Of a stretch of DNA of 64,000 nucleotides, positions 8,622 through 16,152 are shown piece by piece. Position 1 is the first letter of the stretch, and each line of letters starts with the position of its first letter. The stretch comes from Acidimicrobiaceae bacterium (GTDB lineage: Bacteria > Actinomycetota > Acidimicrobiia > Acidimicrobiales > RAAP-2), in contig PKWY01000046.1 of the NCBI GenBank assembly GCA_003132205.1, forward strand, positions 107,467 through 171,466, in the 5' to 3' direction. The position numbers were made by a program, and so were the translations under genes. The notes below the pieces were generated by a model. It was given only the letters and a program-made list of their open reading frames with translations, ran no database searches and was not told the DNA's origin.

Positions 8622-9056
8622 CGTCTGAATCAGGAGGCCCGGCGATCCGGTACGAACTTAAGCTGGCCTCGAGTCGCGTCATCGTTGGAAGGGATCGTGC
8701 TTGACCCATCCGCGATTGACGGTGTCGACTTCGAGACCTTCAATTTGCGTCATTTTCGTGTCATCGTGCCAAGTAGCTGCGTAAGCGTCTAAGAGCGGCG
8801 GAATGGCGCCGGTTGTCGATCCGTTCGATGTCGAGCGCCGGAGACGCTGTACAACGGATCCGCCACCATGCAATGGCGGTGACCCGGCAAGGCCCTGCTT
8901 GGTTGTGGATGGTCGTCGTCGACGATCTCCTACGGGCGATTGAACCAGTGACGATGACAGTTGGGTAAGAACAATTCCAGAAAATATCTTCAGAACTAGA
9001 TGACATCACCATGCGGCGAATCTCAAGTTACCGGTGATCGTCAGTCAGGCTTCATA
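8622..9056. other. Stretch without a supported gene, left flank of the TnpB unit
   Basis: A short minus-strand frame near 8679-8800 (LDAYAATWHDD, IEGLEVDTVN) could be a gene fragment, but it cannot be assigned. Nothing else stands out. Confidence 0.35.
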
Positions 9057-9065
9057 CCAGCGCCT
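9057..9065. repeat. 9-bp direct repeat, left copy (possible target duplication)
   Basis: CCAGCGCCT occurs here and again at 10528-10536, directly outside the two inverted repeats of the TnpB unit and in the same direction. That is where a target-site duplication would lie. Confidence 0.6.
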
Positions 9066-9066
9066 C

Positions 9067-9101
9067 CCTTCGGCAAACAGTGACCCGATGGGGCGCGGTA
9101 A
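9067..9101 (+). repeat. Left terminal inverted repeat of the TnpB unit
   Basis: These 35 bases, beginning CCTTCGGCAAACAGTGACCC, are the exact reverse complement of 10491-10525. The repeat ends 29 bases before the tnpB start codon, which leaves almost no room for a normal IS605 left end. Confidence 0.9.
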
Positions 9102-9130
9102 ATGTCACAGCGTGTCCCGATACTGAGTAG

Positions 9131-10471
9131 GTGACGAGACCTGCTAGCCCCACCACGCTGACCCGGGCCTACGCCTACGCCCTGGATCCCACTCCCGAGC
9201 AGGTCTCGTCACTGCGCAGCCACGTCGGTGGGTCACGGTTCGTCTACAACGCCCTGCTCGGACTCGTGAAGGCTAACTGGGATGAGAACCGCCAGAGGAA
9301 GGACGCCGGTGAGGAAGTCGCCAAAGAGGACTACCTCGGCACTCGGCACCTGGACCTGCAGAAGCTCTGGTACGAGAAGCGCGACGAGCTGGCCCCGTGG
9401 TGGCCCGAGAACGGATCGAGCACCTACAACTACGCCTGCCTGAACCTGTCGAAGGCCTTCACCAACTCGCGCGCCGGAAGGTCCAAGTTCCCCACCTTCA
9501 AGAAGCGCGGGTCGGTGAGCTCGGTGTCGTTCATGAGCACCGCCGTGCGTCTCGTTGACTCCCACCACCTTCGCATCAGCCGCGTCGGTGAGATCAAGAC
9601 CTACGAGTCCACCCGCAAGATGTACCGTCACATCGAGAGGGGCACCGGTCGGATTCTGGCCGCCACCACCTCCGAGCGGGGCGCCAAGTGGACCGTTTCG
9701 TTCACCGTCGAGGTGCAGCGTGCGCTCCCTCCGACCCGGGCTCCCGAGAGGGTCATCGGCGTGGACGTCGGGCTCTCCACCCTCTACACCGGGGCCACGC
9801 CTACGGGTGAGCACGTGCTCGACGTCGCCAATCCGCACCACTATGTTGCGGCCGAGAAGACGCTCACGTCAGCGCAACGCATTGCGTCGCGTCGCCAAGG
9901 TCCGCGCCGGGGCGTCGCTGCGTCCAACCGGTGGAAGCGGGCCCAGCAACGCGTCCAGAGAATCCACTCAGGCGTCGCCAACGCCCGTAGAAACCTGATC
10001 CACGAAACCACCATGAAGTTGGCGAAGAACTACGACCTCATCGTCGTGGAGGACCTGAACGTCATGGGGATGCTGAAGAACCACGCACTCGCCAAGCACA
10101 TCCAAGACGCCAGCTGGGGTGAGTTCGTGCGCCAGCTCGAGTACAAGACCAAGTGGTACGGATCGACGTTGGTGAAGGCCAACCGGTTCTACCCGTCATC
10201 GAAGACCTGTAGTCAGTGTGAGACGGTGAAAGCCAAGCTGTCTCTTGACGAACGGGTGTTCTGCTGTGAGGCCTGTGGCCTCACACTTGACCGCGATGTG
10301 AACGCGGCCATCAACCTGGCTCGGATGGGCCTGGCGGGGACAAACTCCGTCACTGGACGTGGAGGGGAGGTAAGTCCCGAGCAGCAGAAACTTGCGGCAA
10401 CGGCTCACCCCGACGAAGCGTCAACCGAACCGTCATCAGATGTCGACGGTGTAGGAGATACTTCGGTTTAG
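9131..10471 (+). CDS. tnpB: TnpB family RNA-guided nuclease (IS605 OrfB type)
   Basis: A 446-residue TnpB. The N-terminal OrfB domain is present (AYALDPTPEQ, then FVYNALL). The split RuvC-like active site is complete: Asp in GVDVG (about residue 212), Glu in VVEDLN (307) and Asp in the DRDVNAAINL segment (387-389). The zinc ribbon between them has CSQC (360-363) and CEAC (379-382). Intact catalytic and zinc residues imply an active nuclease, which in this family uses an omega RNA from the 3' end of its own gene. It starts with GTG and has no TnpA partner. The C-terminal tail after residue 400 is low in hydrophobic residues, as in relatives where it overlaps the RNA. Confidence 0.93.
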   Translation: MTRPASPTTLTRAYAYALDPTPEQVSSLRSHVGGSRFVYNALLGLVKANWDENRQRKDAGEEVAKEDYLGTRHLDLQKLWYEKRDELAPWWPENGSSTYNYACLNLSKAFTNSRAGRSKFPTFKKRGSVSSVSFMSTAVRLVDSHHLRISRVGEIKTYESTRKMYRHIERGTGRILAATTSERGAKWTVSFTVEVQRALPPTRAPERVIGVDVGLSTLYTGATPTGEHVLDVANPHHYVAAEKTLTSAQRIASRRQGPRRGVAASNRWKRAQQRVQRIHSGVANARRNLIHETTMKLAKNYDLIVVEDLNVMGMLKNHALAKHIQDASWGEFVRQLEYKTKWYGSTLVKANRFYPSSKTCSQCETVKAKLSLDERVFCCEACGLTLDRDVNAAINLARMGLAGTNSVTGRGGEVSPEQQKLAATAHPDEASTEPSSDVDGVGDTSV

Positions 10472-10490
10472 ATCTCGGCCTGGTGCGTGA
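10330..10490 (+). ncRNA. Expected position of the omega RNA
   Basis: In TnpB systems the guide RNA scaffold overlaps the end of the tnpB gene and runs to the right end of the element. The matching zone here is the poorly conserved C-terminal coding part and the 20 bases after the stop. I cannot fix its ends by eye; the call rests on family knowledge and position. Confidence 0.3.
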
Positions 10491-10525
10491 TTACCGCGCC
10501 CCATCGGGTCACTGTTTGCCGAAGG
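10491..10525 (-). repeat. Right terminal inverted repeat of the TnpB unit
   Basis: It is perfectly complementary to 9067-9101 and begins 20 bases after the tnpB stop codon. The right 9-base direct repeat follows at 10528-10536 after two bases. Confidence 0.9.
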
Positions 10526-10527
10526 AG

Positions 10528-10536
10528 CCAGCGCCT
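10528..10536. repeat. 9-bp direct repeat, right copy
   Basis: CCAGCGCCT, identical to 9057-9065. Removing the unit and one copy joins flanks in which I recognise no interrupted gene. Confidence 0.6.
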
Positions 10537-10670
10537 ATGCAACCTCCGGTGGAAGGCAGGGAAGCTGCGTCGTCGTAAGAGTGAAGTTACACGGGAGTTG
10601 TGAAAAGTGCTGGCGAAAGAGCACCGTTGCGATCTATTCTTCGCCAAGGAGTAATCAATAGGGGGAATCA

Positions 10671-10955
10671 ATGGCTTATCTCATCACTCATTTCTTTGAA
10701 GGCGGTACTGCTGATCAGTACCAAGTCGTCTTGGGCGCGGCACATCCCAACGGCGGCCTTCCAGCTGGCCAGATTTACCACGTCTCGGGACCAACCGAGG
10801 GCGGGTGGCTGGTTGTCGCCGTATGGGACTCGAAGGAAGCATACGATCGGTTCATGTCCGAGACCCTGATGCCGACGCTAAGCAAAGTGTCCGGTGGATT
10901 CTCCGGCCATCCACAGGAACGATCAGCTGAGGTTGTGAATCTCGTTTCTGCCTGA
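10671..10955 (+). CDS. Small alpha/beta-barrel protein
   Basis: A 94-residue protein with ribosome binding site GGGGGAA before ATG 10671. The order strand (MAYLITHFFEGG), helix, strand (GQIYHVSGPTEGGWLVVAVW), helix (SKEAYDRFMSETLMP) and a closing strand (AEVVNLVSA) is that of a dimeric alpha/beta barrel, similar to antibiotic-biosynthesis-monooxygenase (ABM) proteins. The WLVVAVWDSKEAYDRF segment is the typical third strand and third helix of that fold. No cofactor-binding residues can be assigned and no substrate is known. Similar one-domain genes lie nearby at 11321, 12444 and 15165. Confidence 0.75.
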   Translation: MAYLITHFFEGGTADQYQVVLGAAHPNGGLPAGQIYHVSGPTEGGWLVVAVWDSKEAYDRFMSETLMPTLSKVSGGFSGHPQERSAEVVNLVSA

Positions 10956-11320
10956 GCGGAACGACTTGAGCAGCTCACGGAGTTCGAGTGCCTCGTCGAA
11001 CATGACGTTAGGGAATTGGTAAGTCTGACCAGCATGTCGCGATACGGTGGACGATCGCCCGAGGGTTGATCGCCGGTTATTCAATGGGGTCACACTCGCC
11101 ACGGTCTGACCTGTAACCATTTGACCGCAGACCTGGCCAGTGTCGCAAGCGAGGCGTCTTCGAAGAATCACCCTTGACAAACGAGGAGCATCGATCTTGC
11201 CCCGCGACGGGGCCGTTACTACCGAGGTAGGGCGCATCTCGAATGAGCCCGATGTTCCTACCAGAATTTTCGAAGCATTGCAGTAAGGTTCCACATCAAC
11301 TATTAGATGGGGGTTCTGAC
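10956..11320. other. Stretch without a supported gene
   Basis: A minus-strand frame covering 10923-11294 has no family features. The only clear signal is GGGGG shortly before the next start codon. Confidence 0.4.
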
Positions 11321-11632
11321 ATGTGGGCGCAACTCATTACGATGCGTTTGAAGCCAGGCAGAGAAGCGGGCTTGCAGAAGATGCTCGAGCAGTTGCGAGC
11401 GGCGGAACAACCAGGATCAGGCCTGGTGCGCCAGACGGCGATGCAGGATCAGAATGATTCGAGCCGCTATTACATGTTGGTCCTCTTCGAAAGTGAAGAG
11501 AAGGCTCGTGAGCGCGAGAACGATCCGCGACGCCAGGAGGGGCTGAAGACCATGAGGGCAACGATGATGGAGATCATCGACGGCGCTCCGGAGTTCGTCA
11601 ATCTCACCGTCGTTGATGAGACGTCGCATTAG
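11321..11632 (+). CDS. ABM-like alpha/beta-barrel protein
   Basis: A 103-residue protein starting MWAQLITMRLKPGREAGLQK, with GGGGG about ten bases before the ATG. It has the ABM layout: first strand with LKPG, helix (LQKMLEQLRAAEQ), second strand (GLVRQTAMQD), third strand (RYYMLVLFESEEKARERE) and a final strand (PEFVNLTVV). ABM-fold proteins are often small dimeric monooxygenases or stress proteins that act on unknown compounds. The ORF extends upstream to 11243, but the extension lacks the fold's pattern, so I chose the internal ATG. Confidence 0.8.
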   Translation: MWAQLITMRLKPGREAGLQKMLEQLRAAEQPGSGLVRQTAMQDQNDSSRYYMLVLFESEEKARERENDPRRQEGLKTMRATMMEIIDGAPEFVNLTVVDETSH

Positions 11633-11939
11633 TCGAGACGCGAGCCTTCCTAGCCTCGGAGGGGAGAAAGCGTCAATCTCCGCTTGGCGATTTCAATATT
11701 GGTGGCATTGACTCATGCCTTACGAGAGACAACGTGGCGATGCCGTGCTTCGAAAGACTGAAGTCAATCGATTTTCTGGCTCAACGCTGCCCGGCTGCCT
11801 GCGGGTCGGCATGATAGTTCTGCCACTAACCAATTCACATGGTCTGCTCACTCTCAATCGTGATGACACGAATGAATGCCAAGGAATGTCACACTGCACA
11901 TGGACAGAAGTCCGCTTCCCCACCTTCACCACGAGAGGT
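11633..11939. other. Stretch without a supported gene
   Basis: Overlapping short frames occur on both strands. None shows a domain or a ribosome binding site. Confidence 0.4.
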
Positions 11940-12290
11940 TCAACTGCACCGCAAGGACACTTCCCACTGTTCACGAAACTCGGGACTGCTGGCCGTCACT
12001 TGCCAGGTGCCCGGCTCCAGTCGAATGACGAATTGCCGGGACTTCCCGACGTTCACCGAAGCTACTCTCATGGGATGACCCCGGAGTCTGAAGGCGACAA
12101 CTCCCCCAGCTGAGTCGACTCGCCGGGAGGTGGACCACCAATCAGTCTGAAGGTGCCGACGACTTCGGTCCTCGTGATTGTCGTTGATCCATTCTGCCAA
12201 ACAACAAGCAACGCCCCGATCAGTAGTGCAACGAGTACAACTCCCGTAATGAAGCGACTTCAAAGCTTGTGTGTCGTTGGTCACCGCCAT
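11940..12290 (-). pseudogene. Broken gene for a single-pass membrane protein
   Basis: Reading leftward, three frames must be joined. The first gives MAVTNDTQALKSLH, the second a membrane segment and outer part (ITGVVLVALLIGALLVVWQ, then EVVGTFRLIGGPPPGE), and the third a beta-rich tail (MRVASVNVGKSRQFVIRLEP, then GTWQVTASSPEF). The last part resembles the strand pattern of small outward-facing beta-sandwich domains with a PGTY-like turn. At least two frameshifts are needed, so the gene appears dead. The original function cannot be told beyond membrane attachment and an exported domain. Confidence 0.45.
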
Positions 12291-12443
12291 TCAATCCGGC
12301 ACAATACCCTTCCCAACAGGTCGGTATCCTGGCGGTTTGGCACGGTGTAATTCCCGAACTGATGGAGTCTGGAGCTCCTGATGTTGGAGGCCCGACGCGA
12401 CAGATCTGCTGCCGGGCACTGGAGACTGGCCTTGTGAGTTGGT

Positions 12444-12704
12444 CTAACTCTCTACGAGTAAGACGACCGTGTCTGTTCGAACGCCGTCGGAACTCATGGC
12501 GTCGGCCGCCACCTCGGACTCCATCGTCCGTTGAAACGTCTCCATGTCGGGAACGTCCACGGTCAAACCGACTCGATTACTCTTCGCAGGATCGATAAAC
12601 GTGCGAACAGTCATTCCGAGGGGGCCGAAGGTCTCGTCACGTAGCGGTGAGGCGAGCCAGTGCTCGACGTCATCGACCTCGTGTAAAATGATCACAGTTG
12701 CCAT
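12444..12704 (-). CDS. Small alpha/beta-barrel protein
   Basis: An 86-residue protein, MATVIILHEVDDVEHWLAS, with helix and strand order like the other small barrel proteins in this region. It has a central strand VGLTVDVPDMETFQRTMESE and a C-terminal strand TVVLLVES. It is complete and starts at an ATG. The pattern (first strand ending in H-E-V-D-D, third strand followed by the M-E-T-F helix) fits stand-alone ferredoxin-like proteins that often form dimers. Function unknown. Confidence 0.7.
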   Translation of the reverse strand: MATVIILHEVDDVEHWLASPLRDETFGPLGMTVRTFIDPAKSNRVGLTVDVPDMETFQRTMESEVAADAMSSDGVRTDTVVLLVES

Positions 12705-13390
12705 TCTTGCCTCGACTTTCGTTCACCCCGTCAGGAGCTGAGTTTGAGAGTTGCTTGTCTGACCCTAATCCCCCCTCACGGCGATGGACAACTGGCAACT
12801 CAACAAACTTGTGAAGAGTAAGTCGCAAGTTGATGGCGATTGCGCATCGATTGAGTGACGGCGTCTATTCGACAAGGTCCAAGTATCGGAGTACCGACAT
12901 CAACAATCTCAGAGTGGAGAATCAATGGTTCGGCATTTTGACCTTGTTGAAAACCCGATTCTATGAGGCTCATGTGGAAAGGTCCGACTGGTCAAATCCT
13001 CGTGGTTTGGTGAACCGTGAGTCGTGATCCTCATTGCCTCAATCGCCGGTGTCAGGGTGAGGGTCCCATTTTCGGTGATCGAGATACATGTATCGGCATG
13101 AAAGCCCTGGAAAGCATTCCCTTACGACTGATTGGGTCACGCGAGTGCTCAACGTGGTCCACAGAAGATGGAAGACCGCAGGAGACTTCTGCTCGAGCGG
13201 ACTTCTGAGCCGCTCACTGTGTCGCGATTGCTGAGGACCACTGGTTGGAAAGTATCCATGTTCGGAATTCGATTGTTCAACCATCGGACTGCAATACAAA
13301 TCGACTGGTGCGCAGGTCCGCGATCTAACGGCTCTCAACCGGCAACTGGAACGCTGCCGAAGAGCGGGACTGGGCTAGTTCCGGCTCGGT
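12705..13390. other. Long stretch without a supported gene
   Basis: Nearly 690 bases in which all frames are short, lack family features and overlap each other on both strands. I see no repeat, tRNA or strong hairpin. It is probably eroded coding DNA. Confidence 0.4.
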
Positions 13391-13819
13391 TCAAAAGAAG
13401 TCATCAAAAGCGAAATCTTCCATTCGTCGGCCAGTAACAATCGTCGGTGTGATAACTACCCAGATCTTATGGACGCCCTTCTTCCAAGGCTGCGGCACCC
13501 CGTCGTCAATCCGCCGCAGTAATTCTGGCACGCGCTCGAAATCAACCTCTTCACCGGTCCCGCGAAGCAGAACACTCCATCCCGAGCGGTTGACTTCATC
13601 AATATTGTCGACTTGGAAGGCCACCGGATGTTCGCGCATTCCGCGTATCTTCGCTCCGTCCTCCGAACGAAAGATGATGTCATGACCAGCGACCGCAAAG
13701 TTAACCGGAACTGCCGCCGGTCCAAACTCATCTTGATACACGAGTCGGCCAACGGTTTCTTGCCCGAGCAGCGCGAAACACTCGTCCCAGGACAGGTCTT
13801 CAAGGATACGTCTCGGCAT
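13391..13819 (-). CDS. PNPOx-fold flavin-binding protein
   Basis: A 142-residue protein of the pyridoxamine 5'-phosphate oxidase-like split-barrel group. Marks are the start with LSWDECFALLGQETVGRLVY, the strand VPVNFAVAGHDIIFRSEDG, HPVAFQVDNIDE, and the strand GWSVLLRGTGEEV. Such proteins bind FMN or F420 and reduce diverse small molecules; in actinobacteria many use F420. Its length and the loss of long insertions fit the short, stand-alone type. It is transcribed alone. The cofactor cannot be told from sequence by eye. Confidence 0.85.
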   Translation of the reverse strand: MPRRILEDLSWDECFALLGQETVGRLVYQDEFGPAAVPVNFAVAGHDIIFRSEDGAKIRGMREHPVAFQVDNIDEVNRSGWSVLLRGTGEEVDFERVPELLRRIDDGVPQPWKKGVHKIWVVITPTIVTGRRMEDFAFDDFF

Positions 13820-14157
13820 GCACTGATCATACCTTTTCCGGCGAAATCAATTCGGCGTCCAAGAACACCATGGCCGTGCCGCGCTGGTGCCGTACAGGGC
13901 ATTGGTCGCTCAGGCATCTATAGGCTGAAGCAGTGACGGGAGCGTAGTTTCGAGGATTCAGTGTGGGATGCTGAACCAGTGTCGGGGACTCGACGCCCAG
14001 TCCTGCTACCAGGCACTGGCAACTTGATCAGTGGAACGTCTGATTGGAGTCGGATGCCCGCTGATACTAAGCACTCGCGAGTGACTACATGCGACGCTTC
14101 GGAGCCTCTAAACCAGAGAAGTCGCCTTTCGTTCCGTGAATTAAGCCCACCCCGAGC
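13820..14157. other. Stretch without a supported gene
   Basis: It contains one copy of a degenerate motif (CGACGC followed by GGCACTGG, 13990-14020) that returns at 12394 and 15599. No gene is visible. Confidence 0.35.
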
Positions 14158-14658
14158 TCACCCGACGATCGTCCCGTACATGTCGTTGAGCGGGTAGCTG
14201 AGCAGTTCGATGCGCTCACCATCGGGGCCGGGAAAATACGCCGACGTACCGTCCACCATGAAGACCTCGATTCCAGCCGCCTGGACTTTGGCGACTAAAC
14301 GGTCCAACTGTTCGGGGGTCACGCTGATGGCGATGTGGTGCAGACCGCCTAGCACCTCCCGGTACGGATCCACGTCGAGTCCGGGGAAGTCGAAGTAGGC
14401 CAGATAGTTACCGTTGCCGATGTCGAAAAAGAAATGGGTGGAGCCTCGGTAGTCCCGGTTCTCGAACAGTTCAGCCAGGGGGAAACCGAGTAGGTCCTGG
14501 TAGAAGGTGATGGTCCGCTCTACGTCGCTCGACACCATGGCGAAGTGGTGGAGGCCCCGGGCGGACGAGACGGGCCGTTCTCCCATAGGTCGAAGGTGGC
14601 GGGCCCGCAGGTCTTCCCACTCGGCGTTACGGTCGACATCACTTCCATGGGCGGTCAT
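14158..14658 (-). CDS. VOC (glyoxalase/extradiol dioxygenase) superfamily protein
   Basis: A 166-residue protein with one pair of VOC beta-alpha-beta modules. The metal ligands can be placed: His in GLHHFAMVSSD of the first module, His in GLHHIAISVTPEQ of the second, and Glu in DGERIELLSYP at the end. The AYFPGPDGERIEL segment is the classic VOC C-terminal strand. An N-terminal extension of about 30 residues precedes the first module. The ribosome binding site AGGAGCT lies before ATG 14658. Members act as lyases, isomerases or dioxygenases; the substrate is unknown here. Confidence 0.85.
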   Translation of the reverse strand: MTAHGSDVDRNAEWEDLRARHLRPMGERPVSSARGLHHFAMVSSDVERTITFYQDLLGFPLAELFENRDYRGSTHFFFDIGNGNYLAYFDFPGLDVDPYREVLGGLHHIAISVTPEQLDRLVAKVQAAGIEVFMVDGTSAYFPGPDGERIELLSYPLNDMYGTIVG

Positions 14659-14973
14659 AGCTTGAGCTCCTTATGTCTTGTCTGGCAACATCAGCACCGG
14701 TTGGACTCGCTGGCGTCGCGAAGATCATACCCAGCCCCAGTTTCCCCAGGACTGGAAACCGATGCATTTGCAGTGATGGTCAACCTCAAGGACAATCGAG
14801 GGGCATGACCCAACGACATCGCCCCAACCAGACAAGGATCAGTAGTACTGCCACCACACGCTGGCGGTTCTCTCCTTGAAGCCTCGCGTAGGCGCCTCGA
14901 CCTTGCGGAATCGAGCCTGACCTCATGCGGGCTCAGAACTCTTGACTCTTGTGCGCAGGTGAGAAGTGGGCGA
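14659..14973. other. Stretch without a supported gene
   Basis: Only short unmatched frames. It ends in the region similar to the upstream part of the 8388 gene. Confidence 0.35.
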
Positions 14974-15055
14974 ATGATGTTACGCAACTCTGAGTACCGG
15001 ATCTCTTAGAGAGCCAAGGCCGCCGCTTCTATTATCCCCTTCGCCAAGGACGATG
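14974..15055 (+). pseudogene. Degenerate copy of the 8388-8621 gene
   Basis: The start MMLRNSEYRIS is followed at once by TAG. The DNA nevertheless stays similar to the intact gene for about 80 bases: CTGAGTACCGGATC, then CTTCGCCAAGGACGAT at the same distance. The upstream GCGCAGGTG is also shared. After about 15055 the similarity fades. It is a truncated and mutated duplicate. Confidence 0.65.
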
Positions 15056-15164
15056 GCGACCGTGCCCAAACCGGCACTGGAGATGCATCCGCTTGCCGCC
15101 TAGAGTGACTTCGATGAGGCGGAGTCCGGCTCCGCCCTGAGTGTCGCTGTCAGAAGGTGAGTCG

Positions 15165-15473
15165 ATGTTCCGCCAAGTGGTCGTCTATCAATGGGCTGAA
15201 GGCGTCTCTTCGGAGGCAAAGCAGGCCTTTCGTGACGCTCTCGATGAGATGCGCGCAATACCGGAACTACTAGCCATGACTAGCGGCGATGACGCAGGCC
15301 ACTTCGACGACAACTTCGACTTTGTGGTGGTAGCGGATTTCGCCGACTTTGCCGCGGCGCGCCGCTACGTCGCCCACCCACTGCACCAGACTTATATCCG
15401 GGATCATGCAAGTCGGGTCATTGGAAAGCGGATCATCGTGCAGCATGATTGGGCTGATCCGATTCCTCGGTAG
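15165..15473 (+). CDS. Dabb (stress-responsive alpha/beta barrel) protein
   Basis: A 102-residue protein with the Dabb pattern: first strand FRQVVVYQWAEGVSSEAKQA, helix FRDALDEMRAIPELLAM, the DNFDFVVVADFADFAAARRY segment with the F-x-x-V/A strand, and HPLHQTYIRDHASRVIGKRI near the C-terminus. This last P-x-H-x-x-Y-x-R-D-H signature is diagnostic for the family. Dabb proteins are small dimers, some of them cyclases; most have no known role. The ATG at 15165 has AGAAGGTGAG upstream, so it is preferred to an earlier in-frame start. Confidence 0.88.
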   Translation: MFRQVVVYQWAEGVSSEAKQAFRDALDEMRAIPELLAMTSGDDAGHFDDNFDFVVVADFADFAAARRYVAHPLHQTYIRDHASRVIGKRIIVQHDWADPIPR

Positions 15474-15584
15474 CGAGGCACCGTGGAATCCGCTCTTGGC
15501 ATGCTGAGGCAGAAACCCAGCGGATTTCCTGACGCCTTAGCAATGCCACCACAGACTGACGTCTCGAACCCTTGAAGATCTGAT

Positions 15585-15606
15585 GGGCGTCGGACGCCCG
15601 ACGCCC
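15585..15606. terminator. Hairpin downstream of the Dabb gene
   Basis: GGGCGTCGG (15585-15593) pairs perfectly with CCGACGCCC (15598-15606) around a four-base loop. It lies about 110 bases after the stop of the Dabb gene. No T-run follows, so termination would be inefficient or Rho-aided. Confidence 0.45.
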
Positions 15607-15726
15607 CAGGTTGGATACCGGACACTGGCGGTTAGAGGCGATTTGGACTTGTGACCTACAGGTATCACGAACTCCCACAAAGGCTCCCCGACGCTGGACT
15701 GAGTCCGCCAGTCCTTGCCACCAAAC

Positions 15727-15801
15727 TCAGACTCGCCGAACGAACCAAACAATGACAACGATGACCAAGATAAGCACAACTGTTCCCATTCCGATGTACA
15801 T
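15727..15801 (-). CDS. 24-residue single-helix membrane microprotein
   Basis: A very short frame: MYIGMGTVVLILVIVVIVWF followed by VRRV and stop. The ATG is preceded by GAGAGGTGGG at good spacing. The product is one hydrophobic helix with a basic end, the design of many actinobacterial membrane microproteins. Positive charges at the C-terminus suggest that end stays in the cytoplasm. It overlaps no other gene, and an upstream in-frame extension to 15930 lacks a better start. Confidence 0.5.
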   Translation of the reverse strand: MYIGMGTVVLILVIVVIVWFVRRV

Positions 15802-16152
15802 GTGGACCCACCTCTCTAGCTGATTCGAAACGCTATAGGTTAACGAGTCTGTAATCACGGGCCAAAAGACCCTTAGTTGTGCCACTGAGGTCGGATGTCG
15901 CCAATTGGTTGAAGACCAAGAACAATTCAATGGATTCGCGTCTATTGGTCGATACGCTATGTGATGTAGCCAAGCTGTCGTGCTGGCACTTTTGACAGCA
16001 CTCGATTCTTGAGTTCCCTTTCAGGAGACACTGTCCGCCTGGCGGGTGCGTGCCCTGTTTCGAAGTAGCTGCAACTTCGTTCCTTAGCGTGACGGCATTG
16101 AAACCTCTGACTCATCCACCGGCCCGCCGATCGCGTCGGCGATAATTCGAAT
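15802..16152. other. Stretch without a supported gene
   Basis: No coding frame of interest. It must contain the promoters of the divergent microprotein and antiporter genes, but I cannot single out boxes with confidence. Confidence 0.35.

Larger units (their letters stand above)
9066..10527 (+). mobile_element. Inverted-repeat-bounded unit carrying a solo tnpB
   Basis: The unit is 1462 bases long. It has a perfect 35-base inverted repeat at its ends (9067-9101 and 10491-10525) and a 9-base direct repeat outside. The only gene inside is tnpB; there is no TnpA (Y1), serine or DDE transposase. IS200/IS605 elements normally lack terminal inverted repeats and target duplications, so these ends are foreign to the TnpB family. 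The right end reads GGCTCCTTCGGCAAAC inward, which recalls ISL3-type ends, but that link is only a resemblance. It would then be a non-autonomous unit moved by a transposase encoded elsewhere. Confidence 0.75.

Noticed and set aside
13017-13338. Small frames on both strands between the 12444 and 13391 genes
   Set aside because: No ribosome binding site, no domain pattern, and the frames overlap each other.
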